The notes: a model not told the origin generated them from the sequence alone. DNA of 64,000 nucleotides from Pedobacter sp. SYP-B3415 (GCF_004138205.1 NZ_RXNQ01000032.1:248001-312000); one strand, 5' to 3'; positions 1 through 9,763 are shown, numbered from the stretch's first letter. Translations and numbers: made by a program.

Positions 1-369
1 CCGGTTATGCGTAGTGAGGGGTTTGTCACGCCTTGGTCTTTCGTCCTGGTTCTTTTTTCTTTTCTCTCCCTTCGCGAACGGTCGCTACTGCCTCTTCGCA
101 GGGGATCCCTCGCCGTTGCGCTATCGGAAAAAAGGGATTCCGTAAGCGTGCTTCGGGATGACGGCGTGGGGGGACGTCGGTTTGGCTTGGCAAAGTGAGG
201 GGTTAGGCGCCGTGGTCTTTCCTCCTGGTTCTTTTTTCTTTAATCTCATTGAGGGGTTAGGCGCCCAAAGCTTTACACTTTCAACTTTTTACTTTCAACT
301 CAGCTGTGGTCTTTTGTTGTTATTCTTTCCTCGTTGATTGCGTCAGACCCGCCTGTTCAGGCATGAACG
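1..369. repeat. Non-coding stretch with degenerate direct repeats
   Basis: I see no convincing gene here. Two similar blocks of about 50 bases start near 13 and 193; both read AGTGAGGGG, then TGGTCTTTC, TCCTGG and TTCTTTTTTCTTT. The phrase GAGGGGTTAGGCGCC occurs at 197-211 and again at 251-265, so there are roughly two and a half copies. Between them, CTTCGGGATGACGG (151-164) resembles the extragenic GC-rich repeats common in Sphingobacteria (an impression from memory). A 63-codon open frame at 7-198 spans the repeats and looks like chance. Confidence 0.5.
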
Positions 370-1191
370 TTACTGGTGCTTGATCACATTGGCCATCCGG
401 TCGCTTTCGCTTCCCGAGTAGATGGCTTCGCCGTTTTCAATTTTGAAGCGCACATTTAGTCTTTTGTCTTTGAACATTTCCGCATTGTTCTCTACACTGT
501 CTACCCAGGCGTCGCGGTCTTTAACGAGTACGCTTGATGTGTAACCATTCGGGTCAGTACTTTTCAGCACGATATAAGCTGCCTCAGGCTGTGCGGTAAT
601 GTTATCGAAGACCATGTCAAAGCGGTTGCGGCGATGCAGGGCATCCTCCAGGGTTTCAATGTTGGCAAGGTAACTATCGTAGTTCGGGGCCGCCGTATCA
701 TCGCCGGGTTGAAGGGTAAGATAAGGCTGTGCCTGCATGGCTTGTAACATAGAGGCCGAACGCGATTCAGTTTTAAAGCCTACACCATTTCTGAAAAAGG
801 TCCGGCTTTCCCTGAACACTTCAGCGCCGTCATTACTCAGGGTACTGGCTTCTTTGTGCATGACAAGGCTGTCTCCGCGCAGATAGTACGTTTTTGTCGT
901 ACTGCCGTTACCGTTTACAATGTGTTCAACATATAGAATAGGTTCGTCGCGCAGACTATATTTTTCAGTATAAAAAGATGATCCACCCAGCATGTACACC
1001 AGGCTGTATGCTTTTTCAGCATGAGGTTTTAATTTATCGAGAGAATCTGCGTATTGCGCAATATTATTGGCCGTTAGTGCTGTAGCGGTTGAATCAGTCG
1101 CAAGGTCTGCCTGCGGATGATCTGAGCGGAGGTCTTTGCACGCACCAATCAACAAGGCGATCAGCACAAGCAGGGATGGCAAGGGTTTCAT
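370..1191 (-). CDS. Hypothetical lipoprotein
   Basis: A 273-residue protein starting with a lipoprotein signal peptide. A hydrophobic run is followed by the lipobox LIGAC at residues 14-18, so the mature protein would be anchored by the cysteine, probably in the outer membrane as is usual in Bacteroidota. The body is hydrophilic, with a stretch of beta-rich character around residues 60-150 (YSLVYMLGGSSFYTEKYSL and following). No catalytic motif or named domain is recognised. It lies 55 bases downstream of the E1 gene on the same strand, so co-transcription is possible, but its function is unknown. Confidence 0.75.
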   Translation of the reverse strand: MKPLPSLLVLIALLIGACKDLRSDHPQADLATDSTATALTANNIAQYADSLDKLKPHAEKAYSLVYMLGGSSFYTEKYSLRDEPILYVEHIVNGNGSTTKTYYLRGDSLVMHKEASTLSNDGAEVFRESRTFFRNGVGFKTESRSASMLQAMQAQPYLTLQPGDDTAAPNYDSYLANIETLEDALHRRNRFDMVFDNITAQPEAAYIVLKSTDPNGYTSSVLVKDRDAWVDSVENNAEMFKDKRLNVRFKIENGEAIYSGSESDRMANVIKHQ

Positions 1192-1246
1192 AACTGTTTT
1201 TTCTTAAGTAGATATGAGTTCCCGGGCGATTATCGTGCCAAGCGTT

Positions 1247-3223
1247 TTAGAATGAGAGCAGTTCGCTGATTTTGCCAGCAAGCCGGGATTGAGCCAGGAA
1301 GCCGGCTTCGAGCTCTTTGTTCATGGGAATGGCTGTATCGAGCCCGGCGCAGCGCATAACCGGAGCATCGAGGTGGCGGAAACAATGTTCACCAATCCAC
1401 GCAGCAATTTCTGCCCCGAAGCCGCAGGTCAATGTGTCCTCATGCAGCACCAGCACCCTGCCCGTCGCCTTTACAGCGCGTGCTGTCGTTTCTTTATCCC
1501 AGGGCTGCAGGCTTTGCAGGTCAACCAACAGCGCATCAAGTTCCGGTTGCCGCTGCAAAAGGTCGAGCGCCCAGTGCACACCCAGCCCGTAAGTAATAAT
1601 CGTAAATCTGCTGCCTTCCCGTAGTATGTTAGCCTTGCCGATAGGCGTTAAAAAATAGCCCTCTGGTACTGCAGCCGACAGACCGCGGTAGAGTAGCTTA
1701 TGTTCAAAATAAAGCACGGGATTGGGGTCGGCAAGGGCCGAAAGCAAAAGGCCCTTTGCTTCGCGGGGGAAAGCGGGGTATACGACTTTTAAGCCCGGTG
1801 TCTTTGTAAACCAGGCTTCATTGCTTTGTGAATGAAATGGACCGGCGCCACTACCGGCACCTGTCGGCATGCGAATCACCACATCGGCCTTTTCTGCCCA
1901 GCGGTAATGTGTTTTTGCTAGGTTGTTGACGATCTGATTGAAGCCGCTGCTGACAAAGTCTGCAAACTGCATTTCTACAAGTGCTTTCGCCCCGTTTATA
2001 GACAGGCCGAGGGCAGCGCCGACAATTGCCGACTCGCAGATCGGCGTATTGCGAACCCGGTCCCTGCCAAACTCGGCCACGAATCCTTCTGTGATCTTAA
2101 ATGCGCCGCCATACTCAGCTATGTCCTGCCCCATCAGGATAAGTTCAGGATGCCTGGTCATGCCCTGCCGAAGCCCATCGCTAATGGCATCAATATAACG
2201 CATTGTTTTTTCGCAACCTGCAGGTTCAATTGCGGGTGCATGGTAGGGCGCGTACATATCCGTTTCCTCGGTGAGGGCATCAAATTCAGGCTCAGGTGAG
2301 GCAAATCCGCGTTCGCAGGCCTCATGAATTTCTTCTTTGAAGCGGTTTTTAACCTCGGCGCAGACATCATTGCTCAGCAGCCCGGTCTCAAACAGGTGTT
2401 TTTCGAAACTGCTCAGCGGGTCACGGCTGGCCCAGTGCTGCAGCAATTCAGCAGGGACGTACTTTGTTCCCGACGCTTCTTCGTGTCCGCGCATGCGAAA
2501 GGTCATGCACTCAACCAGAACAGGACGCGGATTGCTTCGAATGTCTGAAGCCAGTTTGCTTAACGTATTATAAACCTCAAGAACATTATTGCCGTCAATC
2601 CGGATACCTTCCATACCATAACCTACGGCCCTGTCGCTCAGTTTTTCGCACCTGTACTGTTCGGCGGTAGGGGTAGAAAGGCCATAGCCATTATTCTCGA
2701 TCAGGAAGATCACTGGCAGATCCCAAACTGCCGCAACGTTCAGTGCCTCATGAAAATCTCCCTCACTCGTTGCTCCTTCGCCGGTAAAGACCAAAGTAGC
2801 CCGCTGTCTTCCGGCCAGCTTGTCTGCCAATGCTATACCGGCCGCCAGGGCCAGCTGCGGCCCAAGGTGTGAGATCATGCCGATAATCTTGTGTTCCTGT
2901 GTGCCGAAATGAAAAGACCGGTCCCGGCCTTTTGTAAAACCGCCAGCCTTTCCCTGCCATTGCGCCACCAGTTTATCAAGCGGAACGTTTCGTGTAGTGA
3001 ACACACCTAAATTGCGGTGCATGGGAAGAATATATTCATCGGCCTGCATGGCCAGTGTTGCACCGACAGAAATGGCTTCCTGGCCAATGCCGGAAAACCA
3101 CTTGCCAATGCGCCCCTGTCTAAGCAGAATAAGCATTTTTTCTTCAATCAAACGGGGATACAGCAGCTTTTTATATATGCTGAGCAGCGTATCAGGCGGT
3201 ACCGGGCCCGTTTGGAAAAACAT
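1247..3223 (-). CDS. 2-oxo acid dehydrogenase E1, fused alpha and beta subunits
   Basis: Thiamine-diphosphate-dependent E1 of a 2-oxo acid dehydrogenase complex. It decarboxylates a 2-oxo acid (branched-chain 2-oxo acid or pyruvate) and passes the acyl group to the lipoyl group of E2. Residues 1 to about 325 match the alpha subunit, with the TPP/Mg motif from GEG (148-150) to NN (177-178). Residues from about 340 match the beta subunit, including MGQDIAEYGGAFKITEG. The single-chain arrangement of about 660 residues is common in Bacteroidota. It starts 7 bases after the LutB-like gene, so the two are co-transcribed. No E2 or E3 gene lies nearby, so the substrate is unresolved; branched-chain 2-oxo acids are my first guess. 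Confidence 0.88.
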   Translation of the reverse strand: MFFQTGPVPPDTLLSIYKKLLYPRLIEEKMLILLRQGRIGKWFSGIGQEAISVGATLAMQADEYILPMHRNLGVFTTRNVPLDKLVAQWQGKAGGFTKGRDRSFHFGTQEHKIIGMISHLGPQLALAAGIALADKLAGRQRATLVFTGEGATSEGDFHEALNVAAVWDLPVIFLIENNGYGLSTPTAEQYRCEKLSDRAVGYGMEGIRIDGNNVLEVYNTLSKLASDIRSNPRPVLVECMTFRMRGHEEASGTKYVPAELLQHWASRDPLSSFEKHLFETGLLSNDVCAEVKNRFKEEIHEACERGFASPEPEFDALTEETDMYAPYHAPAIEPAGCEKTMRYIDAISDGLRQGMTRHPELILMGQDIAEYGGAFKITEGFVAEFGRDRVRNTPICESAIVGAALGLSINGAKALVEMQFADFVSSGFNQIVNNLAKTHYRWAEKADVVIRMPTGAGSGAGPFHSQSNEAWFTKTPGLKVVYPAFPREAKGLLLSALADPNPVLYFEHKLLYRGLSAAVPEGYFLTPIGKANILREGSRFTIITYGLGVHWALDLLQRQPELDALLVDLQSLQPWDKETTARAVKATGRVLVLHEDTLTCGFGAEIAAWIGEHCFRHLDAPVMRCAGLDTAIPMNKELEAGFLAQSRLAGKISELLSF

Positions 3224-3230
3224 AGGTTAT

Positions 3231-4619
3231 CTATCTTTCAGTTTTTTGTTTCTTCTGCGCCTCCCATTGCGAAGCAAATGACTTTGGTGCTACTTCAGGC
3301 AGGTCACGGTATTTGCTCCACTTTTTTTTGAAGAAAGTACGGAGAATGAAATTTTTTACCTTACCGCCAAAGAAATCGATAAGGTTTCGTTTCTGCATGC
3401 CTTTTTTCCAAAGTTTCCAGCCTATATCCTCTACCTTGCCGTTCTGGTGGGTTGCAGCGGCGTCGCGGCGGTTAAGAAGCAGCATCTTATGGATGTCGAT
3501 CTTCGCTGGGCATACTTCAGAACATTTTCCGCACAGACTGGATGCATAGCTGAGGTGCTTGAAGTCTTCCATGCCCTTTAGGTGTGGTGTAATGACCGAG
3601 CCGATCGGACCGCTGTAAGTCGTGTTATAAGTGTGTCCGCCAACATTTTTATAGATCGGGCAGGCATTCAGACAAGCGCCGCACCTGATGCAGTACAGTC
3701 CCTGCCGCTGCTCTTTCTGTGCAAGCAGGTTTGTTCTGCCGTTATCAAGCAATACAACATACATTTCTTCAGGTCCGTCAGTTTCATCAGCCTGACGTGG
3801 ACCGCTTAAAATAGTATTGTATACTGTAAGGTTCTGGCCGGTACCATGACTGGCAAGCAGGGGCCAGAACAGGTCGAGGTCTGTAATCGAGGGGATGATC
3901 TTTTCAATTCCGACAATTGCAATGTGGACTTTTGGAAAAGTAGTGGAAAGGCGGGCATTGCCTTCGTTTTCTGTCAAAGCGATACTTCCGGTGTCTGCGA
4001 TCAGAAAATTTCCTCCTGTAATGCCCACATCGGCCTGGAGATATTTTTCTCGAAGCAGCTCGCGTGCTTTCTGTGTAAGCTGCTCAGGCGTGGCATCAAC
4101 CGGTGTACCAAAGCGCTCGTGAAAAAGCGCCGCTATTTCTTCTTTGGTCAGGTGCATGGCCGGCGTAACAATGTGGTAGGGCGGCTGACCAAGCAATTGA
4201 ACGATGTATTCTCCGAGGTCGCTTTCGAGCGACTCAACACCGTTTTGTTCCAGGAATTCATTCAGATGAATTTCTTCGGTGGTCATTGACTTAGACTTGA
4301 TGACCGTTTTGGCATTTTTGCGCTGAATAATGTTCAGGATTTCACGGTTAGCTTCCTCGGCATCATTTGCCCAGATCACCTTTCCGCCGCGGCGCTGAAA
4401 GTTGGACTCGAATTCGGGTAAAAATTTGTCGAGATTTTCCATAACCCGCCACTTAATCACATGGGCCTTTTTCTTTGTTGCCTCCAGGTTTTCAAAACGG
4501 GAGAGGCCCCGGGCTACGGCTGCATCATATTTGCCTATGTTGTGATTTATGGTCTGGCGGTGTTTCTCATCAAAAGCCTTCTCATCGGCCTGCACTAAAA
4601 AATCTTCAGCAATGCTCAT
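3231..4619 (-). CDS. LutB-like iron-sulfur lactate-utilisation protein
   Basis: Resembles LutB, the cytoplasmic subunit of the LutABC L-lactate oxidising complex. An N-terminal LUD (DUF162) domain is followed by two 4Fe-4S clusters of ferredoxin type: CIRCGACLNACP near residue 310 and CGKCSEVCP near residue 360. The usual C-terminal extension follows. The start at 4619 (MSIAEDFL) gives 462 residues; the frame stays open to an in-frame ATG 36 bases upstream, but the shorter start fits the family better. No lutA or lutC is adjacent. It sits directly upstream of the E1 gene, which would suit lactate to pyruvate to acetyl-CoA if that E1 used pyruvate; this link is inference. Confidence 0.85.
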   Translation of the reverse strand: MSIAEDFLVQADEKAFDEKHRQTINHNIGKYDAAVARGLSRFENLEATKKKAHVIKWRVMENLDKFLPEFESNFQRRGGKVIWANDAEEANREILNIIQRKNAKTVIKSKSMTTEEIHLNEFLEQNGVESLESDLGEYIVQLLGQPPYHIVTPAMHLTKEEIAALFHERFGTPVDATPEQLTQKARELLREKYLQADVGITGGNFLIADTGSIALTENEGNARLSTTFPKVHIAIVGIEKIIPSITDLDLFWPLLASHGTGQNLTVYNTILSGPRQADETDGPEEMYVVLLDNGRTNLLAQKEQRQGLYCIRCGACLNACPIYKNVGGHTYNTTYSGPIGSVITPHLKGMEDFKHLSYASSLCGKCSEVCPAKIDIHKMLLLNRRDAAATHQNGKVEDIGWKLWKKGMQKRNLIDFFGGKVKNFILRTFFKKKWSKYRDLPEVAPKSFASQWEAQKKQKTER

Positions 4620-4682
4620 GTTTTCAAATATAGGGAATAGGGGCGAGGATACCATTGCCGAATGATGGGCAACAGGTTAAAA

Positions 4683-4713
4683 AAAAGCGCCTCCGGTTTT
4701 GGGAGGCGCTTTT
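4683..4713 (-). terminator. Bidirectional rho-independent terminator after the M28 peptidase gene
   Basis: A perfect 12-base-pair stem, AAAAGCGCCTCC at 4683-4694 with GGAGGCGCTTTT at 4702-4713, and a 7-base loop. On the minus strand it is followed by an unbroken T run, and it begins 10 bases after the M28 stop codon. A T run also follows on the plus strand, so it could act both ways. Confidence 0.9.
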
Positions 4714-4722
4714 TATCTTGTA

Positions 4723-6318
4723 TTATTTTGTGCTTTTTGGTGAGCCGTCTTCGTTCTTGTCAACCGCAGGTCTTTTTGCTCCGTTGGCAAGTTCCCAGGC
4801 GGTGAAATAAACAAGCCGCGCTCTTTTTGCCAGCATCGGGAAGTCGATCTTACTGATCTCATCACCTGGCTGGTGATACTCGGGATGTACACCGTTGAAA
4901 TAAAAGATAACAGGGATACCGTGTTTCGCGAAGTTATAGTGATCTGAGCGATAGTAAAAGCGGTTCGGATCGGTACGGTTGTTATAAGTTTCGTCCAGTT
5001 TGATGTTTACGTAATCGGCGTTAGCTTTCTTGCCGATGCGGTCAAGATCGCTGCTAAGCATATCTGAACCAATGATATACACGAAATTGTTGTCATTTTT
5101 GTGTTGCTCATCACCACGACCGATCATATCAATATTCAGGTTTGTAATGGTGTTGGCCAGCGGGAAAACCGGGTGTTCAGAATACCATTCAGAACCAAGC
5201 AGGCCTTTCTCTTCGCCTACAACGGTCATGAAAAGGATACTGCGTTTCGGACCATTGCCGGCTTTTTTAGCCTTCGCAAAGGCTTCGGCAATCATCAGTA
5301 CACCGGTTGTTCCGGAACCGTCATCATCAGCACCATTGTTGATCATGTCGCCGGTTTTGGTCGAATCTATGCCAATGTGGTCGTAGTGGCCGGTTACGAC
5401 CAGAACTTCATCTTTAAGTTTAGGATCTGAACCTGGCAGGAAACCAAGCACGTTTTCAGCACGCAGTGGCGACTCTTTAACGGTCGCGCTTGCCGATACA
5501 GGAATAGCGATCTCCTGCGATGCAGGCTGCCCGCTGTCTGAAATTTTCTTTTTAACGGCATCTATGTCGGTTTTGGCACCGGCCAGCAGTGTATTTGCCA
5601 ATTTTGTGCCGATAACAACAACAGGAGACTTTTTCGTTTTCCTTGCGGCAAGAACCTCATTGCTTAGCAGAATTTCGCGGCCACCTTTGAAGTATCCCCA
5701 TTGCGACGGGCCGAATTTGTCAATTCTCGGATCAATTACGATCACGGCAGCGGCATTTTGCCCGGTCAGGTATGCAAGTTTTTTTGGAAGCGTAGCGTTT
5801 GCTGCACCGACATTTGCTTTTTCACCCGGCGAACCCGAAGCGAAAATCAATACAACCTTACCGGCAACATTCTGGCCGGCAAAATCATTATAACTGTCAG
5901 CTTTGATACCGTACCCGGCAAAAACGATGCTGTTCGCATTAAACGTAAAACCTTCAGGAGAAAGGCTTGCCGGGTTGAAGTAGAAGTCTTTCAGATAGTC
6001 TGCAGGCTGACCGTTCACTGTCAGGATTCCCTGGCTGATCGATGAATTGATCATGTCTACCTTCTGGAAATAATCACCGTTTACAGGGCCCTTCAGTCCA
6101 ATTTTTTTGAAATGATTGCGGATATATTCGGCGGCCATCCAGGCACCTCTTTTTCCCGTTTCCCGGCCTTCATACTCATCAGATGCAAGTACCGACAGGT
6201 GTTTGTACGCAGCGTCTTTAGTAATGGTCTGGCTAAACTTGATGGCATTTTTGTTCTGTGCCACACAGCCAAATCCAAGCCCTGCAAGCAAGCCCAGGGT
6301 CAGAAAGTATTTATTCAT
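4723..6318 (-). CDS. M28-family zinc aminopeptidase, secreted
   Basis: Putative M28 metallopeptidase exported to the periplasm or cell surface. Metal-binding motifs follow in order: GHYDHIG near residue 310, NNGADDDGSG near 328, the catalytic Glu in VGEEKGLLGS near 367, the Asp in NIDMIGRGD near 400, and a C-terminal His in YRSDHYNF. Between the signal peptide and the peptidase core (about residues 120-260) is a protease-associated (PA) domain, recognisable from VFAGYGI and GKVVLIFASGSPG. The N-terminus MNKYFLTLGLLAGLGFGC reads as a signal peptide with a possible lipobox (GFGC). It is transcribed alone and closed by its own terminator. The substrate is probably general peptides. Confidence 0.92.
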   Translation of the reverse strand: MNKYFLTLGLLAGLGFGCVAQNKNAIKFSQTITKDAAYKHLSVLASDEYEGRETGKRGAWMAAEYIRNHFKKIGLKGPVNGDYFQKVDMINSSISQGILTVNGQPADYLKDFYFNPASLSPEGFTFNANSIVFAGYGIKADSYNDFAGQNVAGKVVLIFASGSPGEKANVGAANATLPKKLAYLTGQNAAAVIVIDPRIDKFGPSQWGYFKGGREILLSNEVLAARKTKKSPVVVIGTKLANTLLAGAKTDIDAVKKKISDSGQPASQEIAIPVSASATVKESPLRAENVLGFLPGSDPKLKDEVLVVTGHYDHIGIDSTKTGDMINNGADDDGSGTTGVLMIAEAFAKAKKAGNGPKRSILFMTVVGEEKGLLGSEWYSEHPVFPLANTITNLNIDMIGRGDEQHKNDNNFVYIIGSDMLSSDLDRIGKKANADYVNIKLDETYNNRTDPNRFYYRSDHYNFAKHGIPVIFYFNGVHPEYHQPGDEISKIDFPMLAKRARLVYFTAWELANGAKRPAVDKNEDGSPKSTK

Positions 6319-6337
6319 AATAGTTAGTTAGTGATAG

Positions 6338-6781
6338 TTAGCATTCAATTTTATCGACCCGGCGGGCATGGCGGCCACCTTCAAAGTCAGTTGCCAGAAA
6401 CACATCGGTCATTTCTTTAGACAGGTCTTCAGTTACAAAGCGGGATGGGATACAAAGTACATTTGCGTTGTTGTGCTGGCGGGACAGCCGCGCAACGTCC
6501 ACGTTCCAGCAAAGTGCTGCACGAATGTGCTGGTGTTTGTTCGCAGTGATGGCAACACCTTGTCCGCTGCCGCAAACCAGCACACCAAAATCAAATTCAC
6601 CGCTTTCTACAGCAAGTGAAACGGGGTGCGCGAAATCGGGGTAATCTGCAGACTCGGCAGAGTAAGTGCCGAAGTCTTTCAGCTCATAATTCGATGCCAG
6701 GTAATCCCTGAGCATTTCCTTGTACTCGAAACCGGCGTGATCCGCGCCTATTGCGATCTTCAATTTCTTGTTTTCTGACAT
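6338..6781 (-). CDS. rpiB: Ribose-5-phosphate isomerase B
   Basis: Interconverts ribulose-5-phosphate and ribose-5-phosphate in the pentose phosphate pathway (RpiB/LacAB family). The start MSENKKLKIAIGADHAG gives 147 residues, the usual size; an upstream in-frame ATG at 6799 would add six hydrophobic residues and is less likely. The substrate-binding ADHAG lies near the N-terminus. The active-site Cys is in VCGSGQG around residue 68, followed by the ANKHQHIRAA helix typical of the family. It lies 54 bases after tatC on the same strand and may be co-transcribed with it. Confidence 0.95.
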   Translation of the reverse strand: MSENKKLKIAIGADHAGFEYKEMLRDYLASNYELKDFGTYSAESADYPDFAHPVSLAVESGEFDFGVLVCGSGQGVAITANKHQHIRAALCWNVDVARLSRQHNNANVLCIPSRFVTEDLSKEMTDVFLATDFEGGRHARRVDKIEC

Positions 6782-6835
6782 GATGATCAAAAATAGCAAA
6801 GAATATCGGCTTGTTGCCGTAAATATTTCGTTATC

Positions 6836-7723
6836 CTAAGCTTTGGCAGTTCCGTAAATAGCTTTGTTCCTTTTCCGCTCGATATTGGCAGAGATAAATA
6901 TACTCAGCTCAAAGAGAAGGAAGAGCGGTGCGCTTACAATGAGCATGGTCATAATATCTGCTGTAGGCGTTACAATAGCCGCCACGACCAGGATCAGAAC
7001 CACCGCATAGCGGCGGTTGGTGCGCATAAATTTCGGCGTCATGATACCGAGCTTAGACAACACATAGATGATAACCGGAAGTTCAAATATAATCCCTGTT
7101 CCCAGTGTCAGCGTAGCAACAGAAGACAGATAGGAGTCAATTGTGATCGTGTTTTCAATTTCCTTGCTGACCGTGTAATTGCTTAAAAAGTTGACCGAAA
7201 GTGGGCTGACAATGTAGTAACCGAACAGTACACCAAGCAGGAACAATACCGAAGCGAAAAAAACAAAGCCGCTTGCTGATTTGCGTTCGTTTTCGTGCAG
7301 GGCCGGTTTGATGAACTTCCAGAGTTCAAACAGCAGGTAGGGTATTCCAAGGACGATCCCGCAGATAACCGACGAGTTAAGCTGCAGGGTAAATTGTCCC
7401 GCCATTTGCGTATTAATAATCTTACCCGGAATGCTGGTAATACAAAATTCCTTATCAATATATTTTGGGAAAGCTTCTACGAGCTTACACATCATACGAT
7501 ATGTCCAGAAGTCACCCTTACGCGGGCCCATTACAATCGTATCAAAAATGAAGTCGTAATAGTAAAATGCAAGACCTGTAAATACGGCGATGGCCAGTAC
7601 AGACCGTACCAGGTGTTTACGAAGCACGTCCAGATGGTCGAAAAACGACATTTCTGCCTCCATGGTTTTACCTTTTTCGGTGATGCTTTTTACAAGTGAC
7701 TTTCTTTCTTTAGCTACGCTCAT
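6836..7723 (-). CDS. tatC: Sec-independent protein translocase subunit TatC
   Basis: Core receptor of the twin-arginine translocase, an inner-membrane protein with six membrane spans that recognises RR signal peptides. The conserved N-terminal motif reads FFDHLDVLRKHLVR (residues 27-40), followed by hydrophobic spans spread over the protein, as in TatC. The first 25 residues are a charged extension (MSVAKERKSLVKS and on). At 295 residues the length is slightly above the E. coli protein. No tatA is visible next to it; rpiB follows. Start chosen as the first ATG; MEAEMSFFDHL at residue 21 is an alternative. Confidence 0.95.
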   Translation of the reverse strand: MSVAKERKSLVKSITEKGKTMEAEMSFFDHLDVLRKHLVRSVLAIAVFTGLAFYYYDFIFDTIVMGPRKGDFWTYRMMCKLVEAFPKYIDKEFCITSIPGKIINTQMAGQFTLQLNSSVICGIVLGIPYLLFELWKFIKPALHENERKSASGFVFFASVLFLLGVLFGYYIVSPLSVNFLSNYTVSKEIENTITIDSYLSSVATLTLGTGIIFELPVIIYVLSKLGIMTPKFMRTNRRYAVVLILVVAAIVTPTADIMTMLIVSAPLFLLFELSIFISANIERKRNKAIYGTAKA

Positions 7724-7805
7724 ACGGGAAACAAAAATACCATTCCGGTTTAATAGAATGGTATGTACGGATAAATTATCTTGATTGGTTTGCTGATGTT
7801 ACAAA

Positions 7806-7847
7806 CGAAAGATCAAAACTCCGTAAAACGGCAATTCTGATCTTTCG
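7806..7847 (-). terminator. Branched inverted repeat downstream of accC
   Basis: CGAAAGATCA (7806-7815) pairs perfectly with TGATCTTTCG (7838-7847). Inside the loop a smaller hairpin CCGT/ACGG (7821-7831) can form, giving a two-tier structure. On the minus strand the stem ends in CTTTCGTTTG, a modest T-rich tail, so it may terminate the accC operon before tatC. The weak tail keeps confidence moderate. Confidence 0.5.
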
Positions 7848-7863
7848 CGTATGGTAAGCAACC

Positions 7864-9207
7864 TTAATCGGCAGTCAACTCAAAAGTTTCCATAAACTTC
7901 GTGGTAAAATTTCCCGCTCTGAAGTTCGGATCTTTCATCAGTTTAAGGTGAAAAGGGATTGTGGTCTTTACACCTTCTATGACAAACTCACTTAGTGCAC
8001 GTTCCATGGTGCAGATAGCCTCTTCGCGGGTCTGGGCAACACATATCAATTTGGCGATCATCGAGTCATAATTTGGCGGAATCTGATAACCTGCGTACAC
8101 ATGCGTATCTACACGGACACCGTGGCCACCGGGCGAATGGAAATTCGTAATTTTGCCTGGTGAAGGCCTGAATCCGTTAAACGGATCCTCGGCATTGATG
8201 CGGCACTCGATCGCATGCATGTCAGGATGGTAGTTTGCCCCAGAAATAGGTACGCCCGCTGCAACTTTAATTTGTTCCTTGATCAGGTCGTAGTTAATTA
8301 CTTCTTCGGTAACCGGGTGTTCAACCTGGATACGGGTGTTCATTTCCATGAAGTAGAAGTTGCGGTGTTTGTCGACCAGGAATTCGATCGTGCCGGCACC
8401 TTCATACTGAACGGCAACTGCACCTTTAACAGCAGCTTCGCCCATTTTCTCCCGCAGCTCATCTGTCATAAAGGGCGAAGGCGATTCTTCAACCAATTTC
8501 TGATGGCGTCGCTGAATAGAACAGTCGCGCTCAGACAGGTGACATGCTTTCCCATACTGGTCGCCGATAACCTGGATCTCGATGTGGCGCGGGTCTTCAA
8601 TAAATTTTTCCAGGTAAATGCCGTCATTACCAAAAGCCGCTCCGGCTTCCTGGCGGGCACTGTCCCAGGCGTTTTCAAAATCTTCGTCTTTCCAGACAAT
8701 GCGCATGCCGCGTCCGCCTCCGCCAGCTGTGGCTTTCAGAATCACGGGGTAGCCGATCTCGTTGGCTACTTTGATGCCTTGCTTCACGTCAGACAGCAGG
8801 CCATCAGAGCCGGGAATTGTAGGCACGCCGGCTGCTTTCATGGTGTCTTTAGCCGAAGCTTTGTCGCCCATGGCATTAATCTGATCTGCCGTTGCACCGA
8901 TAAATTTGATGCCGTATTCATGACAGATTTTTGAAAACTTGGCGTTTTCAGAAAGGAAACCATACCCGGGGTGAATCGCGTCAGCATTGGTCACCTCTGC
9001 GGCTGAGATAATATTTGGGATGTTGAGGTAGGAGTCTTTGCTTGGCGGCGGACCGATGCATACCGCTTCGTCTGCAAAACGCACATGAAGGCTTTCGCGG
9101 TCGGCGGTAGAATAAACGGCAACGGTCTTGATGCCCATTTCTTTACAGGTGCGGATGATGCGCAATGCGATCTCACCCCTGTTGGCAATTAATATCTTTT
9201 TAAACAT
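7864..9207 (-). CDS. accC: Acetyl-CoA carboxylase, biotin carboxylase subunit
   Basis: ATP-dependent carboxylation of the biotin carried by AccB, the first half-reaction of malonyl-CoA synthesis in the cytoplasm. Three domains are present: N-terminal Rossmann-like domain ([15 protein letters not shown]), ATP-grasp with the glycine loop AGGGGRGM at residues 161-168, and the C-terminal domain. Catalytic-region motifs such as [14 protein letters not shown] are intact. The length of 447 matches the family. It is the last gene of the leftward yceD-rpmF-plsX-fabH-accB-accC cluster, 67 bases after accB. Confidence 0.97.
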   Translation of the reverse strand: MFKKILIANRGEIALRIIRTCKEMGIKTVAVYSTADRESLHVRFADEAVCIGPPPSKDSYLNIPNIISAAEVTNADAIHPGYGFLSENAKFSKICHEYGIKFIGATADQINAMGDKASAKDTMKAAGVPTIPGSDGLLSDVKQGIKVANEIGYPVILKATAGGGGRGMRIVWKDEDFENAWDSARQEAGAAFGNDGIYLEKFIEDPRHIEIQVIGDQYGKACHLSERDCSIQRRHQKLVEESPSPFMTDELREKMGEAAVKGAVAVQYEGAGTIEFLVDKHRNFYFMEMNTRIQVEHPVTEEVINYDLIKEQIKVAAGVPISGANYHPDMHAIECRINAEDPFNGFRPSPGKITNFHSPGGHGVRVDTHVYAGYQIPPNYDSMIAKLICVAQTREEAICTMERALSEFVIEGVKTTIPFHLKLMKDPNFRAGNFTTKFMETFELTAD

Positions 9208-9274
9208 ACTTGATCTGCTAACAGGTACCGGCCGGGCTTTCTGGCGCGGCGGCCTGAGTTAAAATAAGTTGAGA

Positions 9275-9763
9275 CTATGCAGGTTCAACCAGGAAGAGTG
9301 GCTGGTCATATTCTACCGGCGATGCATTGTCTACCAGTACCTTAACAATTTTTCCTGACACTTCACTTTCAATCTCATTGAAGAGTTTCATCGCCTCAAT
9401 GATGCAGATCACCTTGCCTGATGTTACCTCGTCGCCAACATTGACGAAAGACGGTTTTTCAGGGCTTGCGGAACGGTAAAAAGTACCGATCATCGGCGAT
9501 TTAATGGTGATATATTTTGATGTATCATCTGCGGCAGGAGCCGGTTTGCTTTCAGCTGCAGCAGGGCTTGCAGCAGGAGTTGCAACGGGAGCAGCCGCCT
9601 GCTGTACAGCCTGAACCGGAATCGCCGAAACGGTAGCATTAACGACAGTAGGGGTCTGATTGGTTTTAATGGTGATTTTAAAATTCTCCTGTTCGATTGC
9701 AACCTCATTTACGCCAGAGCGTGAAACAAACTTGATCAGTTCCTGAATTTGTTTGATATCCAT
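9275..9763 (-). CDS. accB: Acetyl-CoA carboxylase, biotin carboxyl carrier protein
   Basis: Carries the biotin that shuttles carboxyl groups between AccC and the carboxyltransferase. The N-terminal helical region (about 1-35) is followed by an Ala/Pro-rich flexible linker (about 45-80) and the C-terminal biotinyl domain. The biotinylated lysine is Lys126 in EAMKL, within [14 protein letters not shown]. At 162 residues it is normal for AccB. It lies upstream of accC and 102 bases downstream of fabH. Confidence 0.97.
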   Translation of the reverse strand: MDIKQIQELIKFVSRSGVNEVAIEQENFKITIKTNQTPTVVNATVSAIPVQAVQQAAAPVATPAASPAAAESKPAPAADDTSKYITIKSPMIGTFYRSASPEKPSFVNVGDEVTSGKVICIIEAMKLFNEIESEVSGKIVKVLVDNASPVEYDQPLFLVEPA

